From: CAZQKL01 sp964593895 [NCBI: uncultured bacterium]
Lineage (GTDB): Bacteria > DYJV01
Reading direction: 5' to 3'
Length of the DNA: 14,031 nucleotides
NCBI GenBank assembly: GCA_964593895.1
Contig: CAZQKL010000052.1
Span: forward strand, 1 to 14,031
The translations under genes were made by a program, and so were the position numbers. The notes under the pieces were generated by a model. That model saw nothing but the letters and a program-made list of their open reading frames with translations. It made no database searches and was not told the DNA's origin. Positions 12,537 to 14,031 of this stretch are shown piece by piece. How positions within the stretch are numbered: the first letter of the stretch is position 1; the number at the start of each line of letters is the position of its first letter.

Positions 12537-13155
12537 GAATCATTTTTAAAATATCAATGTATTTTTTATAAATTTCTGGTTTATTAATTTTGAGAATTTG
12601 AGCACCAATAAAATGCATTCTTTTAAATTTCCTTTCATGAAAAACTTTTACTTCAACTTCAATATTTATCTTTTCTCCGTTTAACAAAAATTCTATCAAA
12701 AAAAATTGTGGAACATCTACAGGAGAAATAATCCCAACTCCATTAATAGACACATCAATTATTACAGCATCAATTATTTCAACTTCTGCTCCTTGATGTT
12801 TAAACTTTAATATTACAGGAGTTAGAGCAGGATATCTATCGGCTGTTCTAATTCTTTTGATTTTTATATTTCTTTCATCTGGCTCTTTTAATATTACATG
12901 TGGAAATGGAGTATAGCTACTTTTTATGACTTTGCTTCTGAAATAATAAATTTTACCTTCGTATTCATAATCACCATACAAAAGTGAATTCGGTTCCAAT
13001 CTATCCATATAAAATATAGTTTTTTCAGTTTCTCTGTAAGGACGTGTTATTATCAAAGTGCCATTTATTATAGTCAAAAGGTTTGCAAAATAAATCTCAT
13101 CAGAATTTGGAAGTTTATAAACTCTTATCCTCTGATTTGGTCTAAATTCAAGCAT
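12520..13155 (-). CDS. PilZ-domain protein, probable cyclic-di-GMP receptor (YcgR-like)
   Basis: A 211-residue cytosolic protein. The N-terminal half (about 1-95) is an all-beta YcgR/PilZN-like domain. The C-terminal PilZ domain (about 96-205) has RTADR (Arg103 to Arg107, an RxxxR motif) and DVSINGVGI (Asp134, Ser136, Gly139, the D/NxSxxG motif), the two elements that bind cyclic-di-GMP. It probably adjusts motility or surface behaviour in response to that signal; targets are not shown. The ATG is five bases after the crotonase stop, without a Shine-Dalgarno, so translation is likely coupled. The setting between acyl-CoA and CoA genes is unusual for a motility regulator. Confidence 0.8.
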   Translation of the reverse strand: MLEFRPNQRIRVYKLPNSDEIYFANLLTIINGTLIITRPYRETEKTIFYMDRLEPNSLLYGDYEYEGKIYYFRSKVIKSSYTPFPHVILKEPDERNIKIKRIRTADRYPALTPVILKFKHQGAEVEIIDAVIIDVSINGVGIISPVDVPQFFLIEFLLNGEKINIEVEVKVFHERKFKRMHFIGAQILKINKPEIYKKYIDILKMIHERKL

Positions 13156-13160
13156 TTAAG

Positions 13161-13949
13161 TTATTGAAATTTTGGTTTTCTCTTTTCAATAAATGAATTT
13201 ACAGCCTCTTCCATATCTTTTGTTTGAGAAGAAGAAATAATACCCTCTCTTTCAAGTTCAATATATTCTTCAAAACTTAAATTTATCCCTTTATAAAACA
13301 ATTTTTTTGTTTTTATAGTTGCTTCAAATGGACCTTCTGCAATTTTTTTTGCAAAATTAATTACAAACTCAAATCCTTCATCTTTTTTAATAACTTTACT
13401 TATTAATCCCCAATCTTCAAGTTGTCTTGCAGAAAATTTATCATTTGAAAGAAAAAAATACATAGCTTTTGAAATACCAGCAAATTTTACAAAGGGATAT
13501 GATGCCCCTCCATCTGGGGTTGTTGCAAGAGCATTATAACCTCCAATAAAAACTGAATCTTCTGTTGCAATGCTAATATCTGTATTTAATGCAAATGATA
13601 ATCCAACTCCTGCAACAATTCCATCAATATAACTAATGATTATTTTATCCATCTCTTTCATTAATAGAACAGTGCCATTTAGTGTTAAAGTTAAATCTTC
13701 AACCATTTGAGGGAAATTATTTTTATCTATTGCTTCCTTAAAACTTTTAATATCTCCACCAGCTGAAAAAGCTTTTCCTTCAGCTTTTAAAATTACAACT
13801 CTTATATCGGAATTCCATCTAATTTCTTTAAAAACTTTATACAACTCTTCTGCTAATATTGGATCATAAGAATTGTAAGATTTTGGATTATTTAAAGTAA
13901 CTATTGCTATTTTTCCATCTTTTTCAAAAATAATCTTTTTATAATTCAT
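13161..13949 (-). CDS. Crotonase-superfamily enoyl-CoA hydratase/isomerase
   Basis: A 262-residue crotonase-fold protein. Seen are AIVTLNNPKSYNSYDPILAEEL, the oxyanion segments AFSAGGDIKSF (about 60-70) and GIVAGVGLSFALNTDISIA (about 110-128), and TPDGGASYPF, where Asp146 stands at the position of the second catalytic residue. Classical hydratases have two Glu here; the single Asp resembles PaaG-type isomerases, so an isomerase role is at least as likely as hydration. A GAGG ribosome site lies seven bases before the ATG. It is the first gene of a minus-strand unit with the PilZ gene, coaE and the amidohydrolase. It might act on crotonyl-type CoA esters like those from glutaconyl-CoA decarboxylase, but the two are about 12 kb apart and nothing links them directly. 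Confidence 0.85.
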   Translation of the reverse strand: MNYKKIIFEKDGKIAIVTLNNPKSYNSYDPILAEELYKVFKEIRWNSDIRVVILKAEGKAFSAGGDIKSFKEAIDKNNFPQMVEDLTLTLNGTVLLMKEMDKIIISYIDGIVAGVGLSFALNTDISIATEDSVFIGGYNALATTPDGGASYPFVKFAGISKAMYFFLSNDKFSARQLEDWGLISKVIKKDEGFEFVINFAKKIAEGPFEATIKTKKLFYKGINLSFEEYIELEREGIISSSQTKDMEEAVNSFIEKRKPKFQ

Positions 13950-13998
13950 TTATTTTACCTCATTATTTGATTGGAATTTAAGATAAGAAATAAAAAAA

Positions 13999-14031
13999 TC
14001 GGGGCGGAGGGATTTGAACCCCCGACCCCCT
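13999..14031 (-). tRNA. tRNA-Pro, 3' portion only (cut by window edge)
   Basis: On the minus strand the T arm GGGGG-TTCAAAT-CCCTC (five pairs, one G-U) is followed by the acceptor strand CGCCCCG and discriminator A at 13999. CCA is not encoded. A run of seven T follows within a few bases and may end transcription. The CGCCCCG acceptor implies a 5' CGGGGCG, which with the GGGTCGGGGGTTCAAATCC context is typical of bacterial tRNA-Pro. The anticodon lies outside the window, so identity is inferred. Confidence 0.8.

Overview
The window is a very AT-rich stretch of bacterial chromosome with tightly packed, often overlapping genes. Lipid A and KDO genes (lpxB, a gnnA/gnnB-like pair, kdsA) show a Gram-negative, LPS-making cell. 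Glutaconyl-CoA decarboxylase and an ORP/Mrp-type iron-sulfur ATPase operon, so far known from anaerobes, point to anaerobic life. The GC-rich tRNA stems in an AT-rich genome would fit a thermophile, but that is weak evidence. I cannot name the phylum.

Layout. (1) 1-935, plus strand: C-terminal half of the alpha subunit of glutaconyl-CoA decarboxylase, then a hairpin terminator and a CRP/FNR-like palindrome. (2) 1070-1794, plus strand: two tandem type IV pilin-like genes sharing an exact 100-bp repeat, closed by a hairpin at 1798-1821. (3) 6240-1836, minus strand: an operon that appears to start at a consensus promoter wrapped in an 18-bp-arm palindrome. In order it encodes a DUF134/UPF0251 regulator, two tiny Gly/Arg/Trp-rich DUF5320-like proteins, two MinD-type ATPases with inserted 2x[4Fe-4S] ferredoxin domains, a free-standing NifX/ORP-domain protein and a Mrp-ORP fusion. 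This resembles the Orange Protein system of Desulfovibrio with a different regulator and added small proteins. (4) 9364-6237, minus strand: Gfo/Idh/MocA oxidoreductase, DegT-family aminotransferase-like protein and LpxB, all overlapping. This is the gene set expected for lipid A built on 2,3-diamino-2,3-dideoxyglucose, but the DegT protein has alanine where the PLP lysine should be. (5) 9429-11100: a class I methyltransferase and kdsA (plus strand) around a small Gln-rich protein (minus strand). (6) 13949-11090, minus strand: crotonase-family protein, PilZ-domain protein, CoaE and an amidohydrolase. (7) 13999-14031: 3' end of a tRNA, most likely tRNA-Pro, minus strand.

Two threads stand out. 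The ORP-like operon looks like a self-contained metal/Fe-S system with an autoregulatory operator. The lipid A block carries an apparent catalytic-residue loss in an otherwise intact PLP-fold protein. Start sites also differ: most genes inside the ORP and lipid A operons have good Shine-Dalgarno sequences, whereas the isolated genes at 9429, 10263 and 10324 have none and may be leaderless.

No CRISPR array, insertion sequence, phage gene or replication origin was seen, and no stretch over 300 bases lacks a gene.
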